This document shows, in pieces, positions 45,470 through 53,618 of a stretch of 64,000 bases of DNA. Each line of letters starts with the position of its first letter. Position 1 is the stretch's first letter. Position numbers and translations under genes: made by a program. Source of the DNA: an uncultured Candidatus Saccharibacteria bacterium (lineage in GTDB: Bacteria; Patescibacteriota; Saccharimonadia; Saccharimonadales; Saccharimonadaceae); the NCBI GenBank assembly GCA_938033875.1, contig CALHKG010000013.1, forward strand, positions 124,001-188,000. The letters run 5' to 3'. The notes below the pieces were generated by a model. The model was given only the letters and a program-made list of their open reading frames with translations, had not been told where the DNA came from and ran no database searches.

Positions 45470-45546
45470 TGGTACACCCGGCAAGATTCGAACTTGCGAC
45501 CCCTTGGTTCGAAGCCAAGTACTCTAATCCGCTGAGCTACGGGTGC
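45470..45546 (-). tRNA. tRNA-Arg(TCG)
   Basis: Acceptor GCACCCG/CGGGTGT (one G-T end pair), anticodon arm CTTGG-CTTCGAA-CCAAG, T arm GCAAG-TTCGAAT-CTTGC, A discriminator, CCA encoded at 45470-45472. Confidence 0.95.
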
Positions 45547-45600
45547 GTATGAAGTTATTATATCATAGATGACGGCCGAGTAAAATGATATACTATATGC

Positions 45601-46626
45601 ATGGACGTCATGACTAATATATCACTGAAACAATACACAACTATGAAATTGGGAGGTGAGACTCGCTATATGGCGACGGCAGATTCTGCTGGTGATGTTG
45701 TGTCGCTATATCGTAATGCCCGAAAGGAAAATTTGCCGATTTTTGTGTTGGGCGGTGGCAGCAATGTGATTACGCGTGACGAGGTTTTTGAAGGAATCGT
45801 ACTGTTGAATAAGATCAAAGGTTTTGAGGTTATCTCTGAAACTGACGAAACAACTGATGTAAAAATTGGTGCGGGCGAAGTCTGGGACGAGGTTGTTGAG
45901 AAGTCTATTGGGCTTGGACTTCAGGGAATTGAGGCTATGTCGGGAATTCCTGGAACAGCTGGAGCTGCGCCAGTCCAGAATGTTGGGGCATACGGTCAAG
46001 AAATTGCCGACACGTTGATTAGTCTGGAGGCTTACGATTCAAAAACCGACACAATTGTAACTATTTCTGCTGATGAATGTGACTTTTCTTATCGAAATAG
46101 CATTTTTCGCGACAAGGAAAAAGGGCGATATTGTATCCTGAATATTACTTTGCGACTAAATAAATCAGAGCCAAAACCGCCATACTACGCTTCTTTGCAG
46201 AGATATATTGACGAGAATGACATTCGTGAGGTTAATTTGTCAGTAATTCGCGTGGCAGTTCTTAATATTCGTTCAGAAAAATTGCCAGACCCAGCGGAAT
46301 TGCCAAGTGCAGGTTCTTTCTTCAAAAATGCGCTGGTTGAAAAATGGAAATTGGAAGAATTGCAAAAAGAATATAGCGACATTCCAAATTATGCAATGTC
46401 CGACGGAAGATATAAAATCCCGACAGGTTGGTTGATAGATAAGGCTGGCTTAAGGGGTTATCGCAGTCACGGCATGCGAGTTTACGAAAAGAACGCGTTG
46501 GTGCTCGTGAACGATTCGGCAACAGGATATGATGATTTGGCGGCGATTCGTGAGGAAATTGTGCAAATTGTCTTTGACAAGTTCGGTATAAAAATTGAAC
46601 AAGAGCCGCTAGAACTTTCTCGATAA
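45601..46626 (+). CDS. murB: MurB, UDP-N-acetylenolpyruvoylglucosamine reductase
   Basis: MurB is the FAD enzyme that makes UDP-N-acetylmuramate. The 341-residue protein has the FAD site (FVLGGGSNVI, GLGLQGIEAMSGIPGTAGAA, PVQNVGAYGQEI), YRNSIFR and the catalytic Ser in PSAGSFFKN. TATACT (45589-45594) is six bases before the ATG, so its mRNA is predicted leaderless. With the MurA fusion and MurT/GatD it shows that the cell makes its own wall precursor. Confidence 0.96.
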   Translation: MDVMTNISLKQYTTMKLGGETRYMATADSAGDVVSLYRNARKENLPIFVLGGGSNVITRDEVFEGIVLLNKIKGFEVISETDETTDVKIGAGEVWDEVVEKSIGLGLQGIEAMSGIPGTAGAAPVQNVGAYGQEIADTLISLEAYDSKTDTIVTISADECDFSYRNSIFRDKEKGRYCILNITLRLNKSEPKPPYYASLQRYIDENDIREVNLSVIRVAVLNIRSEKLPDPAELPSAGSFFKNALVEKWKLEELQKEYSDIPNYAMSDGRYKIPTGWLIDKAGLRGYRSHGMRVYEKNALVLVNDSATGYDDLAAIREEIVQIVFDKFGIKIEQEPLELSR

Positions 46627-46667
46627 TAAGCATATGCTTTTTTGTAGATTTGCGCTACAATATTGAT

Positions 46668-47153
46668 ATGAATCGTGGGACGGGTGGTTATACGATAATA
46701 GAGATGATGATAGTTGTTGTAGTTGTGTCTATTTTGGCTGGAATTACTTTGGTTGGTGGTGATAGGTTTTTAAATCGAACCAGAGATGAGCGTCAGCGCG
46801 CCAATGTTGCCACATTATCTCTGAAGTTGGAACGATATTATAAGTACAATAGTGCCAGTCGTATTGGCCATGAATATCCATCATGCAGAGACTTGATTAA
46901 AAATTTTACGTCTATTGTGGGTGATGATTCGTTGAAAAAAGAAATGGTTAAGTGTAATCGGAGCGACTGGGCTGGCGGGAAGCATGGTGAGTTATTATAT
47001 GAAGCGTCTAATATAGATGATGGAGATTGTACGAAGCCAGCTTCTGGTCCTATAGCTGATGTAGTGGCGGCAACTTGCACTAAATACAGCATTATTTATA
47101 GAGAGCGTTTGACGGGAATAGAAAAAAAGGTGGATAGTATATGGCGCGATTAA
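46668..47153 (+). CDS. Minor type IV pilin 1
   Basis: A 161-residue prepilin: short leader MNRGTGG, processing before Y or at the second G, then the helix YTIIEMMIVVVVVSILAGITLVGG with Glu at position 5. The globular domain has two Cys pairs. TACAAT (46656-46661) is six bases before the ATG at 46668. It is the first gene of a four-gene pilin operon. Confidence 0.88.
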   Translation: MNRGTGGYTIIEMMIVVVVVSILAGITLVGGDRFLNRTRDERQRANVATLSLKLERYYKYNSASRIGHEYPSCRDLIKNFTSIVGDDSLKKEMVKCNRSDWAGGKHGELLYEASNIDDGDCTKPASGPIADVVAATCTKYSIIYRERLTGIEKKVDSIWRD

Positions 47154-47605
47154 TGAAAAATAGTGATGGCTTTACTATAGTTGAGGTAGCGGTTACTTTG
47201 GTTGTTATTGGCATTTTTTCGATAGTTATTTTAATGATGCAAACCCAGGTCAGCAATATATCTGTCTTAGAAGTGCAGCACACGAAGGCTAGCTATTTGG
47301 CATACAGCAATATGCGTAAGTATGCAAACGACTCTCCTCCTACGTGGTTTGTGTGTGTAGCACCTCCTCCGAGCACTAGACCTCCGGGCTCCGTATATTC
47401 GGTTATGAAGAGTATAGGTAGAGTTGATGGATTGCCGGGAATGGTTAGGCAGGAAGTGTATGTTTCGGCTCCATATGGATGTAAAAGTGGCACGGCAAGT
47501 TTTGGTATGCCAATTAAAGTAGAGTCTGTTGTAGAGTATGGATTGCCAAGCTCTGGCGCCGGCAGTGGAAGAAAGGTTACACATGCGACATACGCAGCGT
47601 TTTAG
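47141..47605 (+). CDS. Minor type IV pilin 2
   Basis: A 154-residue prepilin: leader ending NSDG, then FTIVEVAVTLVVIGIFSIVIL with the conserved Glu. The gene overlaps its upstream neighbour by 13 bases and its downstream neighbour by 23. It probably corresponds to the PulI/GspI-like core minor pilins that start pilus assembly. The globular part has a Cys pair and a Pro-rich loop (CVAPPPSTRPPG). Confidence 0.87.
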   Translation: MARLMKNSDGFTIVEVAVTLVVIGIFSIVILMMQTQVSNISVLEVQHTKASYLAYSNMRKYANDSPPTWFVCVAPPPSTRPPGSVYSVMKSIGRVDGLPGMVRQEVYVSAPYGCKSGTASFGMPIKVESVVEYGLPSSGAGSGRKVTHATYAAF

Positions 47606-48386
47606 AGAAAGTGGGTTTACTATAGCCGAGCTGGCGATGGTCATGGTTATTATTGCTATGATTGTCGGCGTGTTTAGTCAGATGTTAATTTCGGCAAACC
47701 AAAGTGCATCTATAAGTAAAGCAAGAGTTGACATTAATCGTAGTCTTCACAATTCTATGGATGCAATTGAAACTGACGTGAGGCAAACTTCGCGTTTTAA
47801 GGTGAGCGGTTACGACGGATATGATACGTTTGCTAAAGATAAGAGCTTTTCTGGTGCGAGCCAAGTATGGACGTATGATAGGAATACTTTGATATTGTTA
47901 CAATATGCTACTACTATGAGCCGTGGCTCTGACACTCGAGAAATTGTCTATTTAAGAACTCCCAGGTTTGACTGTGCGGCGAATAAAACTCAGCAGCCAA
48001 AGTATAAGAAGATAGTAATTTATTTCTTAAAAGACGGTGAGCTGCATCGTCGTACTGTGTATAATGATTTGATAGACACTTACGGCAATCCGTATACAGG
48101 AGCTCCTGCTAATTATTTCTGCATGAATAGTACGGATGCCAACAAGTTTAAGAGCCGTGCTATGAAAGTTCATCAAGATTCAATTTTAGCGACGGGCGTT
48201 TCGGAATTTAAGGTGGACTATTATGAGGGAGATGTTTTGGTCGCTGATCAATATAGTGTGCCTGCGACGTCATTAAGAGTTTTAGATGCGGCAAATGGTA
48301 TAAAAGTAACATTAAAAATTCAATCTCCGAGTGGACAAGTTTCTGATTCGCAAACATTAATGATACGAAAGATAAATAACCTATGA
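47583..48386 (+). CDS. Minor type IV pilin 3 (PulJ/PilW-like)
   Basis: The ATG at 47583 (after AAGAAAGG) gives a leader MRHTQRFRESG and helix FTIAELAMVMVIIAMIVGVF. The mature protein of about 255 residues is the length of GspJ/PilW-type minor pilins, with SASISKARVDINRSLHNSMDAIETDVRQT as the typical first segment. It overlaps the next gene by four bases. Confidence 0.88.
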   Translation: MRHTQRFRESGFTIAELAMVMVIIAMIVGVFSQMLISANQSASISKARVDINRSLHNSMDAIETDVRQTSRFKVSGYDGYDTFAKDKSFSGASQVWTYDRNTLILLQYATTMSRGSDTREIVYLRTPRFDCAANKTQQPKYKKIVIYFLKDGELHRRTVYNDLIDTYGNPYTGAPANYFCMNSTDANKFKSRAMKVHQDSILATGVSEFKVDYYEGDVLVADQYSVPATSLRVLDAANGIKVTLKIQSPSGQVSDSQTLMIRKINNL

Positions 48387-50179
48387 TTCGACAAAAAAAT
48401 GGCTATTCTTTAGTTTTAATTGTCTTGATGAGTACTTTTATTATGGCTGTCCTGGCGGGCTCTATGAGAATTGTTACTCAATCGTATATTTATTCCCAAG
48501 AAGAATATTATTATAAGTTGGCTCAAGAAGCGGGCGAGGCGGGTACGGCGTATGCCAACGCTTGTTTGGACTCAAACAGCACTGAACAATCATGGGGATC
48601 AGTCCCTGGCGGGATTGGTCCATTGCGCCCGGAAACTAACTGTAAAGGCGCTACAGCTTTTTATGGTAATAAATATGTTTTTGAAAATAGTAGGTTGCGA
48701 ACTACATTTGAAGTCGGCAATTTGGAAGCGTCAACCAAGGGTGCTTCGTCTGGTGTAGCTCTGTCGGCCGCCACTGCTCAGATTTCATCGACTGGTCGAG
48801 TTGAACTTATAAGTGGTGGAAGCGTTGTAAAAACTTATACTGCTATTGTTAAGAAGGCTGTTACCTGGCCGGCGGATCTTAATGCTGCACGTGTTGTTAG
48901 TGGTACATTCCGTACTTGTGCGATTATGTCTAATAATGTTTGGTGCTGGGGGAATTCGAATGAAATGGGAACGTTGGGGGATGGCACGAAGGATAAAGAG
49001 GCTAATGTTCCAGTGAAAGTGCAACAAGTGGGTGATATGAAATATGGGAAAATTATTGATATATTTGCAGCACAATTCCACAGTTGTGTCTTAACTGAAC
49101 TTAGCGGTGTAAGGAAAGTGTATTGTTGGGGGAGTAATGAAAAGGGACAGCTGGGTAATGGGCAGTATGGAGCTCATAAGTATTCTGCTGTTCCGGTTGA
49201 AGTCGGCGGGGATATTGTCGGTAAAAATGTCACAGCGATTGGCGGTACCGGGGACGTGTCCTGTGCAATTGCTGACGGTAAAATTTATTGCTGGGGGAAT
49301 AATTATGAGGGAGAATTAGGTCATAACGCACCTCGTCATCCGACTTTATCTCCAGATCCAGTACCTGTTGCTACCGGAGGCGATACGTATTGGAGACTAC
49401 AACCTGGATATAAAGCAGTTAAATTATCAACCAGCGGTAGTCGGTCGCAAACTATGTGTGCCATTATGGATACGGGGATTGCGTATTGTTGGGGACAGGC
49501 TATATTCGGGCAGACTGGAAGTACGGCTTTTTCTCCTCATTATAACTACGGTCGGCCTGTTCGCGTTACTGGAATATCCAACGTTACTGATATATCTCAA
49601 GACGGATATTCGTATATGGCTACACATCTAGGGACTACTACTACTGCTCAGTCTTCCCGAGCTACTCACGTATGCGCAATTGCCTCAGGGAAAGTGTATT
49701 GTTGGGGCGGTGCTGGTAATGGGCAATCCGGAGCTAGTGCTTACGACGAAACTTATTATAGAACTTACACAGTACCTAAAGAAGTGACAGGTTTGCCGGG
49801 GGTGCCGAAGCGTATTGCTGTAGGGCTTGGTCAATCGTGTGCTCTGGTGGAGCTTTCTGGTGGTAAACATAAAGTGTACTGTTGGGGTGCGAATGAGCTT
49901 GGCCAGTTGGGTGAGAGTGCGAATAAGGGCTCGAGCTCTCTGCCATATTCGAGAACTCCTCGACCAGTGTATGTTGGTACGAATGGTCTTCCTCCGTCAG
50001 AAGATGTGGTCACTTTGGCAGCCGGAGCGAACCGTGGCTGTGCAATTATGACAAATAAGCGTGCATATTGTTGGGGATTAAATACAGATGGACAGATCGG
50101 CGATGGTACACATGAAAATAGATTTAGTCCAACAGAGTCTTTATTCTTACGTCCAACACAGAATCGATACATATATTAA
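48383..50179 (+). CDS. PilX-like pilus protein with seven RCC1 repeats (putative tip adhesin)
   Basis: The N-terminus (MIRQKNGYSLVLIVLMSTFIMAVLAGSMRIV) is the PilX/GspK-like class of minor pilin, with a hydrophobic helix and EYYYKLAQEAGEAG. From about residue 175 to the end there are seven RCC1-type repeats, each with a (V/I/A)(W/Y)CWG centre: CWGNSNEMG, CWGSNEKGQLG, CWGNNYEGELG, CWGQAIFGQTG, CWGGAGNGQSG, CWGANELGQLG, CWGLNTDGQIG. Seven blades make one closed beta-propeller. It is the last gene of the minor-pilin operon. By analogy with tip-complex proteins it probably sits at the pilus tip and binds the host or a surface. Confidence 0.87.
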   Translation: MIRQKNGYSLVLIVLMSTFIMAVLAGSMRIVTQSYIYSQEEYYYKLAQEAGEAGTAYANACLDSNSTEQSWGSVPGGIGPLRPETNCKGATAFYGNKYVFENSRLRTTFEVGNLEASTKGASSGVALSAATAQISSTGRVELISGGSVVKTYTAIVKKAVTWPADLNAARVVSGTFRTCAIMSNNVWCWGNSNEMGTLGDGTKDKEANVPVKVQQVGDMKYGKIIDIFAAQFHSCVLTELSGVRKVYCWGSNEKGQLGNGQYGAHKYSAVPVEVGGDIVGKNVTAIGGTGDVSCAIADGKIYCWGNNYEGELGHNAPRHPTLSPDPVPVATGGDTYWRLQPGYKAVKLSTSGSRSQTMCAIMDTGIAYCWGQAIFGQTGSTAFSPHYNYGRPVRVTGISNVTDISQDGYSYMATHLGTTTTAQSSRATHVCAIASGKVYCWGGAGNGQSGASAYDETYYRTYTVPKEVTGLPGVPKRIAVGLGQSCALVELSGGKHKVYCWGANELGQLGESANKGSSSLPYSRTPRPVYVGTNGLPPSEDVVTLAAGANRGCAIMTNKRAYCWGLNTDGQIGDGTHENRFSPTESLFLRPTQNRYIY

Positions 50180-50187
50180 AAAAACGC

Positions 50188-50216
50188 TTGCGCTTTTAAA
50201 AACGTTGTAGTATTAT
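50188..50216 (+). promoter_or_regulatory. Promoter of the major pilin gene
   Basis: TTGCGC (50188-50193), 17 bases, TATTAT (50211-50216), then an AT-rich leader with AGGGGGC before the GTG. It allows the major pilin to be made in excess of the minor pilins. Confidence 0.6.
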
Positions 50217-50258
50217 CGAATTACAAATTAAAATAATATATTTAGGGGGCACATTATC

Positions 50259-50693
50259 GTGACTACAAAGAATATAAAAAATCAAGGTTTTACACTAGTT
50301 GAGCTTTTGATCGTTATCGTGATCATCGCAATTTTGACAGTTGTTTCTTTGGTTGCATACAACGGTTTGCAAAACCAAGCAAAGACATCTGCTGCTAAAT
50401 CTGCTGCTGACGCTGTTGCAAAGAAAGCTGAGCTATACAACACAGCAGAGAGCAAGTACCCAGCTAGCTTGGCAGACTTAACAAGTACTGCTCATTCTGG
50501 CGAACCATACTACCTGGATACAAAGACAGTTAATGAGCCTGCTCCCGGTACTGCTCTTACTGCTGGTACTGCTCCTAAAGAAGCTAACACTATTGAGTAT
50601 AAAGTATGTACAGGCAATAAGGGTGCAAAGATTAAGTACTACAACTTCTCAAAGGACACTGTAGAGGATCGAACAGTCGGTACTGGTTGTTAA
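50259..50693 (+). CDS. pilA: Major type IV pilin
   Basis: The 144-residue prepilin starts at GTG 50259 with AGGGGG upstream. The leader is MTTKNIKNQG and the mature end FTLVELLIVIVIIAILTVVSLVAYNGLQ is the best match in the window to a canonical pilin. The globular domain is Ala/Thr/Lys-rich with a C-terminal disulfide candidate (VCTGN...GTGC). Its codon use is more even and C-richer than that of its neighbours, as for a highly expressed gene. It has its own promoter and a strong terminator. Confidence 0.93.
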   Translation: MTTKNIKNQGFTLVELLIVIVIIAILTVVSLVAYNGLQNQAKTSAAKSAADAVAKKAELYNTAESKYPASLADLTSTAHSGEPYYLDTKTVNEPAPGTALTAGTAPKEANTIEYKVCTGNKGAKIKYYNFSKDTVEDRTVGTGC

Positions 50694-50711
50694 TCGGCTA
50701 AGTATGTAAGT

Positions 50712-50745
50712 AAAAAAACTCCGGCGTTATGTCGGAGTTTTTTTA
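50712..50745. terminator. Bidirectional terminator between pilA and glyA
   Basis: A 12-base stem AAAAAAACTCCG/CGGAGTTTTTTT with a nine-base loop. Confidence 0.88.
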
Positions 50746-50759
50746 TGTGCGGGTTTATA

Positions 50760-52028
50760 TTAAATATCGCGTAGAGTATGGCAGAATTCCACAACTTCTT
50801 TGCGGAGTTCAGCCAACTCATCATCATTGTCGCGATTATCTATTGACCGCCTCATCCATTCTGCGATTTTTTCCATGTCGTCTTCTTTGGCGCCTCGCGT
50901 TGTGACGGCTGGCGTGCCTAAGCGAATGCCGCTTGGCCTGAATCTTGGCAGTGGATCGTCTGGAATCGCATTGGCATTCAGTGTCAGACCGATTTTATCC
51001 ATGGCGATTTCCGCTTCCTTGCCGTCAATACCGAAGCTGCTGTGAATATCTGCCAGAATCAAATGGTTGCTGGTGCCGCCAGTTACTAACTTAAAACCGC
51101 GTTTTTGCAACTCTTCCGCCAATCTTTTTGCATTTTTAACAATTTGCTCGGCGTAATCTTTGAATTCTGGCTGTAAAGCTTCACCGAACGCTACGGCTTT
51201 TGCGGCAATGGTGTGCATGTGTGGTCCGCCTTGCGTGCCAGGGAATACCGCTCGATCGATCAACGTAGGCAAATTTTCGAGAGTTTTCTCTGGTTTTTTC
51301 AATGGATTGCCAACTATTCCTCGACTAAGAATCAGTCCGCCTCGTGGTCCACGTAGAGTTTTATGAGTTGTTGTGGTAATTACATGAAAGCCATAGTCGA
51401 ACGGGTTTTTGGCAACGCCACTAACGATTAGCCCCGCAATATGGCTCATATCTGCCATTAGCATGGCGCCGACCTCATTGCCAATTTCGGCAAATTTTTC
51501 GTAATCTAGCTCTCGTGGATATGCCGAAAATCCCGCCAAAATGATCTTTGGTTTGTGTTTAAGTGCCAATTGACGAATTTCTTCATAGTCAATTTCGCCA
51601 GTGTCGATATTTTTTATGCCATAGCGAATGAAGTTGTATTCTCTGGCACTACGCGTAACTGGGGCGCCGTGAGTAAGATGTCCGCCGTGAGCCAAATCCA
51701 TCGCCAGAATGGTATCGCCAGGCTCACACCAAGCGTAATAAACCGCCTCATTGGCCTGCGCTCCAGAATGCGGCTGGACGTTAGCGTGATCTGCTTTGAA
51801 AAGTTTTTTAGCGCGGTCAATCGCCAACTGTTCGACTTGATCGGTGTTTTCTTGTCCGCCGTAATAACGTCGACCAGGGTAGCCTTCTGAATATTTATTA
51901 GTGAAAACACTACCGAGCGCCTGAAGCACATCTGACGAAACATAATTCTCACTAGGAATCAGTTCCAGGCCGTCCGTTTGGCGCTTTTTTTCTGCTTTTA
52001 TAAGTTCTTCAATTTGCTTGTCTTTCAT
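50760..52028 (-). CDS. glyA: Serine hydroxymethyltransferase
   Basis: This PLP enzyme converts serine and tetrahydrofolate to glycine and methylene-tetrahydrofolate. The 422-residue protein has [38 protein letters not shown], the PLP lysine in [14 protein letters not shown] and [12 protein letters not shown] 52028 is chosen over an earlier in-frame ATG because GGAGG precedes it and the family sequence starts there. A minus-strand TATAAT (52051-52056) is about 20 bases upstream. With folD it forms the one-carbon pathway. Confidence 0.97.
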   Translation of the reverse strand: MKDKQIEELIKAEKKRQTDGLELIPSENYVSSDVLQALGSVFTNKYSEGYPGRRYYGGQENTDQVEQLAIDRAKKLFKADHANVQPHSGAQANEAVYYAWCEPGDTILAMDLAHGGHLTHGAPVTRSAREYNFIRYGIKNIDTGEIDYEEIRQLALKHKPKIILAGFSAYPRELDYEKFAEIGNEVGAMLMADMSHIAGLIVSGVAKNPFDYGFHVITTTTHKTLRGPRGGLILSRGIVGNPLKKPEKTLENLPTLIDRAVFPGTQGGPHMHTIAAKAVAFGEALQPEFKDYAEQIVKNAKRLAEELQKRGFKLVTGGTSNHLILADIHSSFGIDGKEAEIAMDKIGLTLNANAIPDDPLPRFRPSGIRLGTPAVTTRGAKEDDMEKIAEWMRRSIDNRDNDDELAELRKEVVEFCHTLRDI

Positions 52029-52068
52029 GACTAAACCTCCATTAATACTTATTATATCATTGCTTATA

Positions 52069-52086
52069 TATATCATTAGTGATATA
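52069..52086 (+). promoter_or_regulatory. Palindromic operator candidate over the HTH-murA promoter
   Basis: An inverted repeat TATATCA-ttag-TGATATA overlaps the -10 TATAAT (52083-52088), which itself is six bases before the ATG of the HTH-MurA gene. It also lies about 15 bases from the glyA -10. The HTH domain encoded just downstream could bind here. Confidence 0.5.
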
Positions 52087-52094
52087 ATTTACGC

Positions 52095-53618
52095 ATGATA
52101 AAAGACAAGTATCTTCAAAAAATCGGCAATTTAATCGCTGAAAATCGTCAAAAACAAGGTTTGACACAGACGCAATTAGCTGAGGCAATTGGCACGTCGC
52201 AAAGTGCTATTAATCGCATTGAAAACGGGGGTCAGAATATTAGTATTGAGATGATTGCTCGAATTAGTGAAGTGCTTAATAACAATATTGTGACTGTAAA
52301 TCATTCCGGAAAAATGAATTTTAAGGTAACTGGCGGCAAAAAATTGTCTGGTGAGATACAAGTTAAGACTAGTAAAAATGCCGCAGTGGGCCTTCTCTGT
52401 GCGAGTTTGTTGAATAAGGGGAAGACGACGCTTAGGAAAGTGGCGCGAATTGAGGAGGTCAACCGAATTATCGAGGTTCTGAACTCGATTGGCGTTAAAA
52501 CTCGCTGGTTGGATGGCAGTGATCTTGAGATTGTGCCGCCAGCGCGCTTGAAACTTGAAGATATGGATATTGCTGCGGCGAAGAGAACTAGGACTGTGAT
52601 TATGTTCCTTGGTCCGCTACTGCATCAATATAACGATTTCAAATTGCCGTTTGCTGGTGGCTGTAATTTAGGGAAGCGCACGGTTGAGCCGCACCTTAGT
52701 GGTTTGAGGCATTTTGGAATGAACGTTACGGCGGAGACTGATTATTATCACGCAAAAACTGATGTCAATTCTGGTGATCGAACGATTTTATTGACGGAGC
52801 GCGGCGATACGGTGACGGAAAATATCATTATGGCTGCGGCGTTGTCGCCAAACACTACCATCATCCGCAACGCTAGCCCAAATTACATGGTTCAAGACGT
52901 CTGCTTCTTCTTGAAGAAATTGGGTGTGAAAATTGAGGGAATTGGTACGACAACCCTGAAAATCACGGGTCGTAAACGAATTAGTAAAAATCTGGACTAT
53001 TATCCGAGCGAAGATCCGATTGAAGCGATGAGTTTTATTGCGGCGGCTGTGGTGACGGATTCGGAAATTACTGTTCGCCGCGCGCCGATTGAATTCTTGG
53101 AGATTGAATTAGCGACATTGGCGGAAATGGGCCTTAAGTTTGAACTCAGCAAGGAATATTTTGCTAATAATGGGCAAACTCGTTTGGTTGATATTAAATT
53201 ACAGCGTTCCAAACTCCAAGCGGCAAAGGATAAACTTCACGCCTTGCCGTTTCCTGGAATTAATATGGACAATTTGCCGTTCTTGGGACTTATCGCGACG
53301 GTGGCGGAGGGTCGCACGTTGGTCCACGACTGGAGCTACGAAAATCGAGCAATTTACTTTACAGAGCTAAGCAAGCTGAATGCGCAAATCGAGTTGGTTG
53401 ACCCACACCGTGTTTATATCACTGGTCCAACAAGATGGAAGCCAGCCGACGTTGTTGCTCCGCCAGCGCTTCGTCCGTCTGTTGTGATACTTTTGGCAAT
53501 GCTTGCCGCTCCAGGCGTATCGATTCTTCGCGATGTATATTCGATTAATCGCGGATACGAGGAATTGGCGGCGCGCTTAAATTCGCTAGGTGCTGATATT
53601 GAAGTGATTATTGAATAG
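52095..53618 (+). CDS. murA: HTH regulator fused to MurA (UDP-GlcNAc enolpyruvyl transferase)
   Basis: The 507-residue protein begins with a Xre/Cro-type helix-turn-helix (about 5-65: LIAENRQKQGLTQTQLAEAI, SQSAINRIENG). A full MurA follows (about 75-507). MurA catalyses the first committed step of peptidoglycan synthesis. Its active-site residues are all visible: KN in TSKNAAV, the Arg in AKRTRTVIMFLGPLL, Cys190 in GGCNLGKRTVE, EDPIEA, ENRAI, LRPS and INRGYEE. TATAAT (52083-52088) is six bases before the ATG, inside a palindrome, so the enzyme may repress its own gene. It converges with the phosphorylase gene (11-base overlap). Confidence 0.92.
   Translation: MIKDKYLQKIGNLIAENRQKQGLTQTQLAEAIGTSQSAINRIENGGQNISIEMIARISEVLNNNIVTVNHSGKMNFKVTGGKKLSGEIQVKTSKNAAVGLLCASLLNKGKTTLRKVARIEEVNRIIEVLNSIGVKTRWLDGSDLEIVPPARLKLEDMDIAAAKRTRTVIMFLGPLLHQYNDFKLPFAGGCNLGKRTVEPHLSGLRHFGMNVTAETDYYHAKTDVNSGDRTILLTERGDTVTENIIMAAALSPNTTIIRNASPNYMVQDVCFFLKKLGVKIEGIGTTTLKITGRKRISKNLDYYPSEDPIEAMSFIAAAVVTDSEITVRRAPIEFLEIELATLAEMGLKFELSKEYFANNGQTRLVDIKLQRSKLQAAKDKLHALPFPGINMDNLPFLGLIATVAEGRTLVHDWSYENRAIYFTELSKLNAQIELVDPHRVYITGPTRWKPADVVAPPALRPSVVILLAMLAAPGVSILRDVYSINRGYEELAARLNSLGADIEVIIE

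Noticed and set aside
52029..52076. N-terminal extension of glyA
   Set aside because: The extension crosses the promoter region; ATG 52028 has GGAGG and matches the family start.
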